Part shown: positions 17,315 through 26,734 of the stretch, piece after piece
Layout: every line of letters starts with the position of its first letter
Position numbering within the stretch: the stretch's first letter is position 1
Assembly: GCF_030658505.1 (NCBI RefSeq)
Contig: NZ_JAUTXR010000173.1
Span: 62,001 to 126,000 of the forward strand
DNA: 64,000 nt
Direction of reading: 5' to 3'
Origin: Stenotrophomonas raiganjensis (SeqCode)
GTDB lineage: Bacteria > Pseudomonadota > Gammaproteobacteria > Xanthomonadales > Xanthomonadaceae
The notes under the pieces: model-generated
Databases searched by the model: none
Told to the model about the DNA's origin: nothing
The model's input: only the letters and a program-made list of their open reading frames with translations
Translations under genes and position numbers: made by a program

Positions 17315-18760
17315 TCAGGCCTGGGTACCGCCGACGGTGATGCCCTCGATCAGCAGCGAGGGCTGGCCGACACCCACCGGCACGCTCTGCCCGTCCTTGC
17401 CGCAGATGCCCACGCCCTCGTCCAGGCCCAGGTCGTTGCCGACCATGCGCACCTTCTGCATGGTTTCCGGGCCGTTGCCGATCAGGGTCGCGCCCTTCAC
17501 CGGCGTGGTGATGCGGCCGTCCTCGATCAGGTAGGCCTCGGTGGCCGAGAACACGTACTTGCCACTGGTGATGTCGACCTGGCCACCGCCGAAGTTGACC
17601 GCGTACAGGCCTTTCTTCACCGAACGGATCATCTCCTGCGGGTCGTGCTGGCCGGCACGCATGTAGGTATTGGTCATGCGCGGCATGGTCAGGTGCGCGA
17701 ACGATTCGCGGCGCCCGTTGCCGGTCGGCGCCATCCCCATCAGGCGCGCATTGAGGCTGTCCTGCATGTAGCCGACCAGGATGCCATCCTCGATCAACGT
17801 GGTGCACTGGGTCGGGTGGCCCTCGTCGTCGATGTTCAACGAACCGCGGCGGCCATCCAGGGTGCCATCATCGACAATGGTCACGCCCGGCGCCGCGACA
17901 CGCTCACCGATACGGCCGGCATAGACGCTGGTGCCCTTGCGGTTGAAATCACCTTCCAGGCCGTGGCCGACCGCTTCGTGCAGCAGCACGCCGGGCCAGC
18001 CCGGGCCGAGCACCACCGGCATCACCCCGGCCGGAGCCGGCACCGCTTCCAGGTTCACCAGCGCCTGGCGCAGCGCCTCCCGGGCGAAGGCCTCCGGGCG
18101 ACCGTCTGCGAAGAGCGCCTCGTAGCCATAGCGGCCGCCGCCACCGGCATAGCCGGATTCTCGGCGACCGTTGTGCTCGACGATCACCTGCACGTTCAGG
18201 CGCACCAGCGGGCGCACGTCAGCGCCCAGCACACCGTCACTGCGCGCAATCAGCACCGTATCGACGCCGCCGGACAAGCTCACCATCACCTGCTTCACCC
18301 GCGGGTCGGCGGCACGCAGGTAGCCATCCAGGCGCTTGAGCACCTCGACCTTGGCCTCGTTGCCGATACCGTCGATCGGGTCCAGCGCCGGATACAGCGC
18401 ACGCGCATGGCCACGCAGCAGCGATCGCCCGGACTGGGCACCGCCTTCACGCGAGATCGCGCGCGCCGACTGCGCCGCCGCCAGCAGCGCGTCGGCATGG
18501 ATGTCATCGGAGTAGGCAAAACCGGTCTTCTCGCCGGAAATCGCACGCACCCCCACGCCCTGCTCGATGGAATGGGCACCGTCCTTGACGATGCCGTCCT
18601 CCACGCTCCAGCTCTCGCGGCGGGCATGCTGGAAATAAAGGTCACCAAAGTCGACACCCGGGCCGAGCAACTGGCCGAAGGTGCGCTCCAGGCCTGCGGT
18701 ATCCAGGCCACCAGGGCGCAGCAGGCGGTCTTGGGCAAGCGTCAGGGCGATATCAGTCAT
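17315..18760 (-). CDS. tldD: Metalloprotease TldD
   Basis: A 481-residue zinc metalloprotease, the catalytic half of the TldD-TldE complex that processes RiPP precursors such as microcin B17 and degrades unfolded peptides. The HExxxH motif is [11 protein letters not shown] at about residue 262, and the second metal ligand region lies in the following KGTSVY block. Length equals E. coli TldD. The ATG at 18760 ([10 protein letters not shown]) is chosen over longer in-frame starts because it matches the family N-terminus. It is downstream of yhdP on the same strand. No precursor peptide gene was recognised nearby. Confidence 0.93.
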   Translation of the reverse strand: MTDIALTLAQDRLLRPGGLDTAGLERTFGQLLGPGVDFGDLYFQHARRESWSVEDGIVKDGAHSIEQGVGVRAISGEKTGFAYSDDIHADALLAAAQSARAISREGGAQSGRSLLRGHARALYPALDPIDGIGNEAKVEVLKRLDGYLRAADPRVKQVMVSLSGGVDTVLIARSDGVLGADVRPLVRLNVQVIVEHNGRRESGYAGGGGRYGYEALFADGRPEAFAREALRQALVNLEAVPAPAGVMPVVLGPGWPGVLLHEAVGHGLEGDFNRKGTSVYAGRIGERVAAPGVTIVDDGTLDGRRGSLNIDDEGHPTQCTTLIEDGILVGYMQDSLNARLMGMAPTGNGRRESFAHLTMPRMTNTYMRAGQHDPQEMIRSVKKGLYAVNFGGGQVDITSGKYVFSATEAYLIEDGRITTPVKGATLIGNGPETMQKVRMVGNDLGLDEGVGICGKDGQSVPVGVGQPSLLIEGITVGGTQA

Positions 18761-18820
18761 GGTCCTCGATCTGGGGGTGCGGGGGCGCTGAGGCAAGCCC
18801 CATGGACAGGAAAACCACGC

Positions 18821-21800
18821 TCAGCGCGAGTGCGGGCGTGGCAGGTCGGTGACCGGGGGCGGTATTGCCGCTGCCGGGCCCGGTGCGGGCGTCGGCGGCG
18901 TCTTGTCGCGGCTGCGCTCGATCACTTCCACCTTCGGCTCCTTCCAGGGACCGGTCACCTTGTAGGTACGGGCGCCGATCTCGCCCAACGGCTTGGACAA
19001 TACCGCATTGGTGGCCGCACCGAGCGCCGCGCCGACCGGGCCGCCGGCAACGGCGCCAACCACGGTCAGCAGGTTGCCGGCGCGCGGATTCACGTCGATG
19101 GTCTGGTCGAACTGCTGGTTGCGCAGGTCGGCCTGGCCGCGGATGGTGATGTTGGCCGCCGGGCCTTCGATCAGCACCTTGTCGGTGCGGGCCATGCCCT
19201 GGCCGAACTGCACGCTGCCATCGACCTGGTTGAACGCGAAGCCCTTGGAGAAGAAATCGCGGAAGTCGAACATCAGACGCCGCGGCAACTGGGTCACGCT
19301 GAGCAGGCCGAGCACGCGGCCGGCCCCCGGCTCCAGCTCCAGCAGCTGTCCGTTGCGCGCATGCAGATCAAGCTGGCCCTGCAGATTGCCCAGCTGGAAA
19401 TCCGAGGGGCCACCGCTCCACGAGGCCTGCAGCTGTGCCTGGCCGGAGCCGCCGCGCAGCTGGCCACCGTAGTCCAGGTTCTGCATCAGTCCACCCAGGT
19501 CTTCACTGCGCACCTGCGCGGTCAGTTCGGTGCGGGCGCCGCCGGTACGGCCCAGCCAGCGGCCGCTGATGTCGATCTCCTGGTCCGGAGCGCGGAAACG
19601 CAGCGTATCCACGTTCAGGCCGTTGGCCAGCGGCCGCGTACGCAGCACCGCCTGGCCAAGTACCACCTTGCCGAACTGCAGGTCGGCAATGTCCAGCGCG
19701 AACGGCGGCAGCTTGGCCGGATCCATGTCGTTGGCGCCGGCCTGCATCCGTGCCGGCGCTGCCGGTGCCCCCGGTACCGCTGGCAGCGACTGCCAGTGCA
19801 CACGGTCGAGCTGGCCACTGATGGTGCCACCCTCGGCATTGGGCACGGTCAGGCGCCCCGCCAGTGACGGCCCGTCCAGGCGTACGTCCAGCGCCTGCGG
19901 GCCAGGCTGCAACTGCAACCGTGTCTGCCCGAAGACGCCGCCGATCAGCAGCAGCTTGCCGACCTGCACATCCACCGCGCGCAGCGGCATCGCGTCGTCA
20001 TCACCGCCGCCGCGGGCCAGGCTGATCCATTCCAGCGCATCCAGGGTCGGGCTGCGGCCGTTGACGGTCAGCCCGTTCGGTGGCGGCTCGCGATCGACGT
20101 GGTCGCTGCCGAGCGTGACCTGCACGCCGGTCTGGTTGTTGTGGCTGCGCGCGGCCAGGGCCAGGCGCTGGCCAAAGGCCACGTCGATGCGGCCGGCCCC
20201 CATCGGCAGCTGCGCAGCCACCGTGGTCGCCAGCGGTTCGGTGGCCGGCTTGTCCAGCGGCGCCGGCAGGTCCAGGCGGGTGCCTACCAGGTCCGAACTC
20301 AGGCGCAGTTCGCTGGGGGGGGCGGGTGCACCCGCGGCAACCTTCGGCAGGTTGACCGCAATGGTCCACGGCGACGTGCCCGCGATATAGGGCTTCAGCC
20401 ACGCCATTTCCGGCGCGCGATCGATCAGCACGCCGGCATCGAGGTTGGCCGACAGCTGTGATTCAAACGCCAGTCTGCTGTCGTGCACGTAGCCGCCGGC
20501 GCGCAGGCTCAGGCGGCCGTCCTGCCCGAGGTGACGCACCGTCAGTGCCTCGGCGCCGAAACCGCCGTTGCTGTAGCGCGCCTGCCCGTGCATGTTGTCG
20601 AAGGCCAGCTGGAACCGCTTGTCGACCAGCTTCACGCCGTTGAGGTCGACCGTGCCCTGCAGGTGGCCCTCGCCCTCATCCAGGTGCAGCGGCTGCAGCA
20701 GGTCGAAGGTCACATGCGCCGGTCCCGCTGCGGTGAGGTTGTCGAGGGTGTCACCATAGTCCTTGTGCAACGGGCTCTGCCGCAGCATCGCCAGCAGCTT
20801 GCCCGCCTCGCTCTGGGCATCGGCACGCACGTACAGGGGCTGCTGGCCGAAGTCCGGAATGCCAGCCTCGAACGTCTGCACCGCCACACCGGCCAGGTCG
20901 CCACGCCCCCGCATGTCGAAGCCGGGGCCAATGAAAGCGATATCGGCATCGACCTGGCGCATCAGCGGCCAGTCGTGCTGGAAGCGGATGTCGCCGTTGG
21001 TGATGTGGCCGGTGGCCTCGAAGCGGCCATTGTTGTTGTCGAACGGCCAGTCGTCCAGGTCACCGCTGACCAGGCCGACACCATTGCGCACCTGGCCACC
21101 GGCCAGCGCCATGTCCAGCCAGTCGGTGGCGCCCTTGCTCATCTTCGAGTGGATCCAGAAGCGCTTGGCCGCAGTCATCGGCACATCGTCAAGCTTGGCT
21201 GCCAGCTGCAGCCAAGGCCGTGTGCCGTCGCCCTGGAACCAGGCACCGCCGCGCACGTCGGCCGCATAGTCGGTACCTTCCACGCGCATCGCCGCGGTGC
21301 CGATACGCCAGCCACCGCCCTCATCGCGCCAGCCCACCACCTGTCCCGCCAGGTGCAGGTCATGGCGCACGCCAAAGCCGGTCGGCCAATCGAACTGCAG
21401 CTGCCGTTGCGGCTGCAGCTGCAGGCTGAAGCCATCGGCATCCCCCTCGAAGCGTCCCCCCAGGCCACGCAGCCCCGGGGAATGCCCGACGCTGGCGAAG
21501 CCCAGTGACTGCAGCTCCCCCTGGACCCGCAGCGGGCCATCGCGTTCGCCGGCCAGCTGCAGCTCACGCACGTCCAGCTGCGGTTTGGACAGGAACAGCC
21601 AGTGGCGCAGGCCCGGCTCAAGGCGATCACTCAGCGCCAGCGCACGCAGCACGGTACCGGCCTGCACTGCACCGGAACTCACCTGCAGCCGCTTGCCAAC
21701 CTGCACCTGCAGGCCATCAAGCTGTTGCTCACCGTCTTCCGTCTTCAGCCGCAGGCGTGGCACCTGCAACGCCCAGCCATCAGCCTGGCGCTGCCAGCGC

Positions 21801-22684
21801 AGGCGCGCCTGCAGTCGCTGAAGCTGCAACTGCGGCGCCGCCAGATCCGGCATCGGCGCACCGTCGATGCGCACGTCACGCAGGTCCGAATCGGTGGTCA
21901 ATGCCACCGGCGTGAAATCACGCAGCGTCAGCCATAGGTTCAGTTCGCCCTTGCCCTCGCGCAGGCGCACGCCAGCGGCTGCCAGCAACGACGACCATGC
22001 GTGGAAATCCACCGGATCCGCGCCCAGCCAGGCCTGGCCGTTGCCGCGTACACGATCGACGTCCAGGACTGCGGTCAGCGGCAGCGCATCGGTCTGCGCC
22101 CAGGCGCGTACGCCCACGCGCAGGCGATCGCCGTTCACGCGCAGGCGCAGGTCGATGCGCGGCAGCGTCGTGTCGATGCCCAGGCCCGGCGCGTGCACGC
22201 CGAGACGGCCACCGATCACCTGAAGCTCGCCCAGCCGCCGCAGCGCGTCCAGCGGGTCGCCCTCGCTGCCGGACTGCGGCAGGCCACGCACCGACCACCG
22301 ACCATCGTCGCCCTGCTGCAGGTCCAGTGCCAGGCCGCGCAGGCGCAGCTCGGTCAGCGAGCGACCGGGCAGCAGGCCGCTGTACATCGACACCAGCACT
22401 TCGGCCTCGCCGATCGCCAGGCCCTGGCCGGCGCCGATGCGCAGGCCCTTCAGCTGCAGCAGCGGGCCGCGACGGGTCCAAGCGGTCTGCAGCTGGTCGA
22501 AACGTACCGGCTGGCCGGCACGCTCGCTCAGCCAGGCGGCAATCTTTTCAGGATGACGCTCAGCCAGCGGCAGCAGCTGGCTGAGCGTGCCCACCAGCAG
22601 TGCAAGCCCAACCAGGCCCACCGCACAGGCGGCAATGACATGACGGCGGATCCTTCGCAGTCGCAGGCGCGGCGGCGCGCTCAT
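18821..22684 (-). CDS. yhdP: YhdP family AsmA-like phospholipid transport protein
   Basis: A 1287-residue protein with one N-terminal membrane anchor (HVIAACAVGLVGLALLVGTL) and a very long periplasmic part rich in beta-strand repeats, ending in a DUF3971/AsmA-like C-terminal domain and a proline-rich tail. In E. coli YhdP (1266 residues), with TamB and YdbH, bridges the envelope and moves phospholipids to the outer membrane. The C-terminal VTQLPRRLMFDFRDFFSKGF region is a conserved landmark. It begins 30 bp after rng, giving maf-rng-yhdP-tldD as in other gammaproteobacteria. Confidence 0.9.
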   Translation of the reverse strand: MSAPPRLRLRRIRRHVIAACAVGLVGLALLVGTLSQLLPLAERHPEKIAAWLSERAGQPVRFDQLQTAWTRRGPLLQLKGLRIGAGQGLAIGEAEVLVSMYSGLLPGRSLTELRLRGLALDLQQGDDGRWSVRGLPQSGSEGDPLDALRRLGELQVIGGRLGVHAPGLGIDTTLPRIDLRLRVNGDRLRVGVRAWAQTDALPLTAVLDVDRVRGNGQAWLGADPVDFHAWSSLLAAAGVRLREGKGELNLWLTLRDFTPVALTTDSDLRDVRIDGAPMPDLAAPQLQLQRLQARLRWQRQADGWALQVPRLRLKTEDGEQQLDGLQVQVGKRLQVSSGAVQAGTVLRALALSDRLEPGLRHWLFLSKPQLDVRELQLAGERDGPLRVQGELQSLGFASVGHSPGLRGLGGRFEGDADGFSLQLQPQRQLQFDWPTGFGVRHDLHLAGQVVGWRDEGGGWRIGTAAMRVEGTDYAADVRGGAWFQGDGTRPWLQLAAKLDDVPMTAAKRFWIHSKMSKGATDWLDMALAGGQVRNGVGLVSGDLDDWPFDNNNGRFEATGHITNGDIRFQHDWPLMRQVDADIAFIGPGFDMRGRGDLAGVAVQTFEAGIPDFGQQPLYVRADAQSEAGKLLAMLRQSPLHKDYGDTLDNLTAAGPAHVTFDLLQPLHLDEGEGHLQGTVDLNGVKLVDKRFQLAFDNMHGQARYSNGGFGAEALTVRHLGQDGRLSLRAGGYVHDSRLAFESQLSANLDAGVLIDRAPEMAWLKPYIAGTSPWTIAVNLPKVAAGAPAPPSELRLSSDLVGTRLDLPAPLDKPATEPLATTVAAQLPMGAGRIDVAFGQRLALAARSHNNQTGVQVTLGSDHVDREPPPNGLTVNGRSPTLDALEWISLARGGGDDDAMPLRAVDVQVGKLLLIGGVFGQTRLQLQPGPQALDVRLDGPSLAGRLTVPNAEGGTISGQLDRVHWQSLPAVPGAPAAPARMQAGANDMDPAKLPPFALDIADLQFGKVVLGQAVLRTRPLANGLNVDTLRFRAPDQEIDISGRWLGRTGGARTELTAQVRSEDLGGLMQNLDYGGQLRGGSGQAQLQASWSGGPSDFQLGNLQGQLDLHARNGQLLELEPGAGRVLGLLSVTQLPRRLMFDFRDFFSKGFAFNQVDGSVQFGQGMARTDKVLIEGPAANITIRGQADLRNQQFDQTIDVNPRAGNLLTVVGAVAGGPVGAALGAATNAVLSKPLGEIGARTYKVTGPWKEPKVEVIERSRDKTPPTPAPGPAAAIPPPVTDLPRPHSR

Positions 22685-22714
22685 CGGCCACCGCCGGCAT
22701 GCGGCCGGCGAGGA

Positions 22715-24194
22715 TCAGAGCAGAACGACATCGAACTGCTCCTGCAGGTACTGCTCGTCCGCCTGGAAGCGGATGCTCTTGCCGAGGAACTCTTCCAGCT
22801 CGGCCACCGCCGACGATTCCTCATCGGTGATGCGCGCAACCACCTTGGTCGACGCGATCACCAGCAACCGTGCTGCATCGAACTGGCGCACCGCTCGGGT
22901 GATCTCGCGGAAAATCTCGTAAGTCACCGTCTCGGTGGTCTTGATGCTGCCACGGCCACTGCACTGCGGGCAGGTTTCCGACAGCTGGCGCTCCAGGCTT
23001 TCCACCGTGCGCTTGCGGGTCATCTCCACCAGGCCCAGTGGCGAGAAGTCGTACACCGTGGTCTTGGCATGGTCGCGGGCCAGCGCCTTTTCCAGGGTGC
23101 GCAGCACCTGGCGGCGATGCTCGGCGTCATCCATGTCGATGAAGTCGATGATGATGATGCCGCCCAGGTTGCGCAGCCGAAGCTGCCGCGCCACTGCCTG
23201 CGCTGCTTCCAGGTTGGTGCGGAACACCGTCTCTTCCAGGTTGCGCTGGCCAAGGAACGAACCGGTGTTGACGTCGATGGTGGTCATCGCCTCGGTCTGG
23301 TCGATCACCAGGTAGCCACCCGATTTCAACGGCACCTGCTTGTCCAGCGCGCGGCCGATTTCGTCCTCCACCCCGAACATGTCGAAGATCGGGCGGTCAC
23401 CGGCGTACAGCTCCAGTTTCTCCGCCAGCACCGGCATGTACTTGGCCACGAAGGCCTGCAGCTGCGCGAAGGTCTCCTTGGAATCGACCTTCACCTTGTC
23501 CACGTCCTTGCGGATCAGGTCGCGCACCGAGCGCAGCGGCAGGCTCAGGTCTTCATAGATGTTGCTGCACGAGGGCGCTTCGCGGCCACGGCGCTCGACC
23601 ACGTTCCAGACCCGCGACAGGTAGGCGATGTCCTCGGCAATGGCCTCGGCCGGCTGGCCTTCGGCATTGGTGCGCACGATGTAGCCATAACCGCCATGCT
23701 GCGCCGAAAGCTCGGTCACCAGCGCCTTCAGCCGCGCGCGTTCGGCTTCATCTTCGATGCGCGCCGACACGCCCACCACCTTGGACTGCGGCAGCAGCAC
23801 CATGTAGCGCGAGGGAATGCTGATCTGGGTGGTCAGGCGGGCGCCCTTGGTACCGATCGGGTCCTTCACCACCTGCACCACGATGTCCTGGCCGTCGCGC
23901 AGCAGCTCGACGATCGGCACGCTGGCCGGCGGCGGCAGCGTGGTGTTCTCGGTATCGGCGCTGGCCACCGGCGCCGGGCGCACCACGTCGTTGGCGTGCA
24001 GGAACGCGGCGCGCTCCAGCCCGACCTCGACGAAAGCCGCCTGCATGCCGGGCATGACCCGCTGCACCTTGCCCTTGTAGATGTTGCCGACCACGCCACG
24101 GCGCCAGCCGCGCTCGATGTGCAGTTCCTGCAGCATGCCATTTTCGATCACCGCGACCCGGGTCTCGCGCGGGGTCACATTGACCAGGATTTCC

Positions 24195-24202
<8 letters not shown>
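22715..24202 (-). CDS. rng: Ribonuclease G
   Basis: A 495-residue endoribonuclease of the RNase E/G family that matures the 5' end of 16S rRNA and starts decay of some mRNAs. It opens [20 protein letters not shown], then an S1 RNA-binding domain ([20 protein letters not shown]), the catalytic DNase I-like segment with [12 protein letters not shown], and the zinc-link CPQCSGRG. It lacks the long C-terminal scaffold that marks RNase E. The ATG at 24202 lies inside the 3' end of maf (8-bp overlap), indicating translational coupling. Confidence 0.95.
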
Positions 24203-24803
<601 letters not shown>

Positions 24804-24933
24804 CGGCACAGCATAACTGAGGCCGCCACCTGAATCGTCAGCAACCCGTTCCGGAACGCGTTCAACCCCGAACAGGCTCACAGCGCGTTCATCGCTACAA
24901 CACCACCCTCAACGGCACAACAAGGAGTTCTCC

Positions 24934-25671
24934 ATGCGCCTGACCGCCACCCCGCTGCTGCTTGCCCTGTCCCTCGCCCTTGGAACCTCGATGACTGCCC
25001 ATGCCGCCCCGTCGTCGCCGTCGATCGCCGCCCCGGCCGAAGGCACCCTGCTGAACATCTCGGCCAATGCCGAGGCCACCCGCGTGCCGGACGTGGCCAC
25101 CCTGTCGGCCGGCGTGGTCACCCAGGCCGCCGACGGCAACAGCGCGATGCGCCAGAACGCCCAGCAGATGGACAAGGTGCTGGCCGCGATCAAGGCCGCC
25201 GGCATTGCCGAGCGCGACGTGCAGACCAGCGGCGTCAGCCTCAGTCCGCAGTACCGCTATGCCGACAACGAAGCACCGAAGATCACCGGCTACCAGGCCA
25301 GCAACACGGTCAGCCTGAAGGTGCGCGACATCGCCAAGCTCGGCAAGGTGCTGGATGCACTGGCTGCGCAGGGCGCCAACCAGATCAATGGCCCCAGCTT
25401 CGAGATCGACCAGCCCGAGCCGGTCTATGACGAAGCCCGCCTGGCCGCGCTGAAGAAGGCCCAGGCCCGCGCCCAGACCTATGCGAAGTCGCTGGGCCTG
25501 CAGGTGCGCCGCATCGTCAGCATTTCCGAGAACAGCAATGGCGGCTTCCGCCCGATGCCGATGATGCGCACCATGGCCGCCGGTGCGGCGATGGACAAGG
25601 CCACCCCCGTCGCGCCGGGTGAATCCACGGTTTCGGTCAATCTGGACGTGGTGTTCGAACTGGGCCGCTGA
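24934..25671 (+). CDS. SIMPL (DUF541) domain periplasmic protein
   Basis: A 245-residue exported protein: signal peptide (LLLALSLALGTSMTAHA) then one SIMPL domain. The sequence has ISANAEATRVPDVATLSAGV, QTSGVSLSPQYRY and YQASNTVSLKVRD, the core strands of DUF541. Relatives such as E. coli YggE reduce oxidative damage by an unknown route. The start has a good AAGGAG five bases upstream. It is transcribed divergently from maf and ends with a strong terminator. Confidence 0.88.
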   Translation: MRLTATPLLLALSLALGTSMTAHAAPSSPSIAAPAEGTLLNISANAEATRVPDVATLSAGVVTQAADGNSAMRQNAQQMDKVLAAIKAAGIAERDVQTSGVSLSPQYRYADNEAPKITGYQASNTVSLKVRDIAKLGKVLDALAAQGANQINGPSFEIDQPEPVYDEARLAALKKAQARAQTYAKSLGLQVRRIVSISENSNGGFRPMPMMRTMAAGAAMDKATPVAPGESTVSVNLDVVFELGR

Positions 25672-25691
25672 TCGCGCCCACCGCCACCAGC

Positions 25692-25724
25692 AAAGGCGGG
25701 TCCCGCAAGGGGCCCGCCTTTTTT
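25692..25724 (+). terminator. Terminator after the SIMPL gene
   Basis: A 13-bp stem (25692-25704 with 25709-25721, one wobble) around GCAA, ending in a six-T run. The next 160 bp hold nothing recognisable. Confidence 0.9.
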
Positions 25725-25888
25725 CATGCACATCGCCGGCGCTGGCTGAAGGCCAGCCCAACGACACCGGCCCTGCCTCTAGGCAGTGGTCGCCACGCCG
25801 GGCTACTGATGCACTGCCAGCCGCGTGCGGCAACCCCGCCACGGGCCCTGGTGCGTTGAGGACTTCGTCACTGGCATGGAGGTGGACC

Positions 25889-26536
25889 ATGGTTCGTACG
25901 TATCCCGTTGCATCCCCGCACTTCGACCCCGCCCGCGTTGCCGCCTGGAGCGCGGCCATCGCCCTGCATCTGCTCGCATTCCTGTTGCTGCTGATCCCCG
26001 CGACCTACCAGGCCGTGCAGGTCCCGCGTGATCCGACCACGGTCAGGCTGATCGAGAAGATTCCCCTACCGCCGACGCCACCGATACAGGAACCGAAGGA
26101 GGTCGCGCAGGTCGTGCCGAAACCGCATGCGCAGCCGGCGACACCGCCGCTGCCTGCTGCCACCGCAACGGCGGAGGAAACACAGGGCATCGCACTGCCG
26201 GCAGCCGAGTCGGCCGCGCCGCAACTCACGCCGAGCATCGACAGCCCGGCACCGCTGGCCGGTGCGCAGCTGCAGTACCGCAGTGCACCGCCGCCGACCT
26301 ATCCGCTGCCGGCACTGCGCAATCATGAGCAGGGCACGGTGCTGCTACGGGTGGAAGTTGACAGCGGCGGCCAGCCGGTCATGGTCAGCATCGAGCGCAG
26401 CAGTGGCTCGCGCAGCCTGGACCAGGCCGCGCGCCAGCAGGTGCTCAAGCGCTGGCGCTTCGAACCGGCACAGCGTGACGGTGTGGCGGTACCGGCCATC
26501 GGCCTGGTGCCGGTACAGTTCTCGCTGCCGGATTGA
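25889..26536 (+). CDS. TonB-like energy transducer
   Basis: A 215-residue protein with the TonB plan: one N-terminal anchor helix (AWSAAIALHLLAFLLLLIPAT), a Pro-rich periplasmic spacer (PLPPTPPIQEPKEV and following), and a C-terminal TonB domain (PTYPLPALRNHEQGTVLLRVEVD, SGSRSLDQAARQQVLKRWRFEPA). TonB, with ExbB-ExbD, delivers proton-motive force to outer-membrane receptors. No exbBD is in the window. The ATG at 25889 follows GGAGGTG by 4 bases. It lies directly upstream of a TonB-dependent receptor, which suggests a dedicated pairing. Confidence 0.88.
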   Translation: MVRTYPVASPHFDPARVAAWSAAIALHLLAFLLLLIPATYQAVQVPRDPTTVRLIEKIPLPPTPPIQEPKEVAQVVPKPHAQPATPPLPAATATAEETQGIALPAAESAAPQLTPSIDSPAPLAGAQLQYRSAPPPTYPLPALRNHEQGTVLLRVEVDSGGQPVMVSIERSSGSRSLDQAARQQVLKRWRFEPAQRDGVAVPAIGLVPVQFSLPD

Positions 26537-26544
26537 GCATGGCG

Positions 26545-26575
26545 AGCCGGCCCGGCACGCCGCCGGGCCGGCTTT
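26545..26575 (+). terminator. Terminator after the TonB-like gene
   Basis: AGCCGGCCCGGC (26545-26556) pairs with GCCGGGCCGGCT (26562-26573), then TTT. It separates the TonB-like gene from the receptor. The following 160 bp are comparatively AT-rich and probably hold the receptor promoter. Confidence 0.75.
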
Positions 26576-26734
26576 CACAGCCGAAAAGACAAACTCGGCA
26601 AAGTCGCCAGACACGCGTTACGAATTAAGCAAAATTTCACTGCTTCGTCACCCATCGGAAACCTAGATTGGCCCGTCCCGGAGCCTTCCGGAGACAGCCC
26701 TCAACGCTATGGTTTTCCAGTTAGGAGAGAAGCT

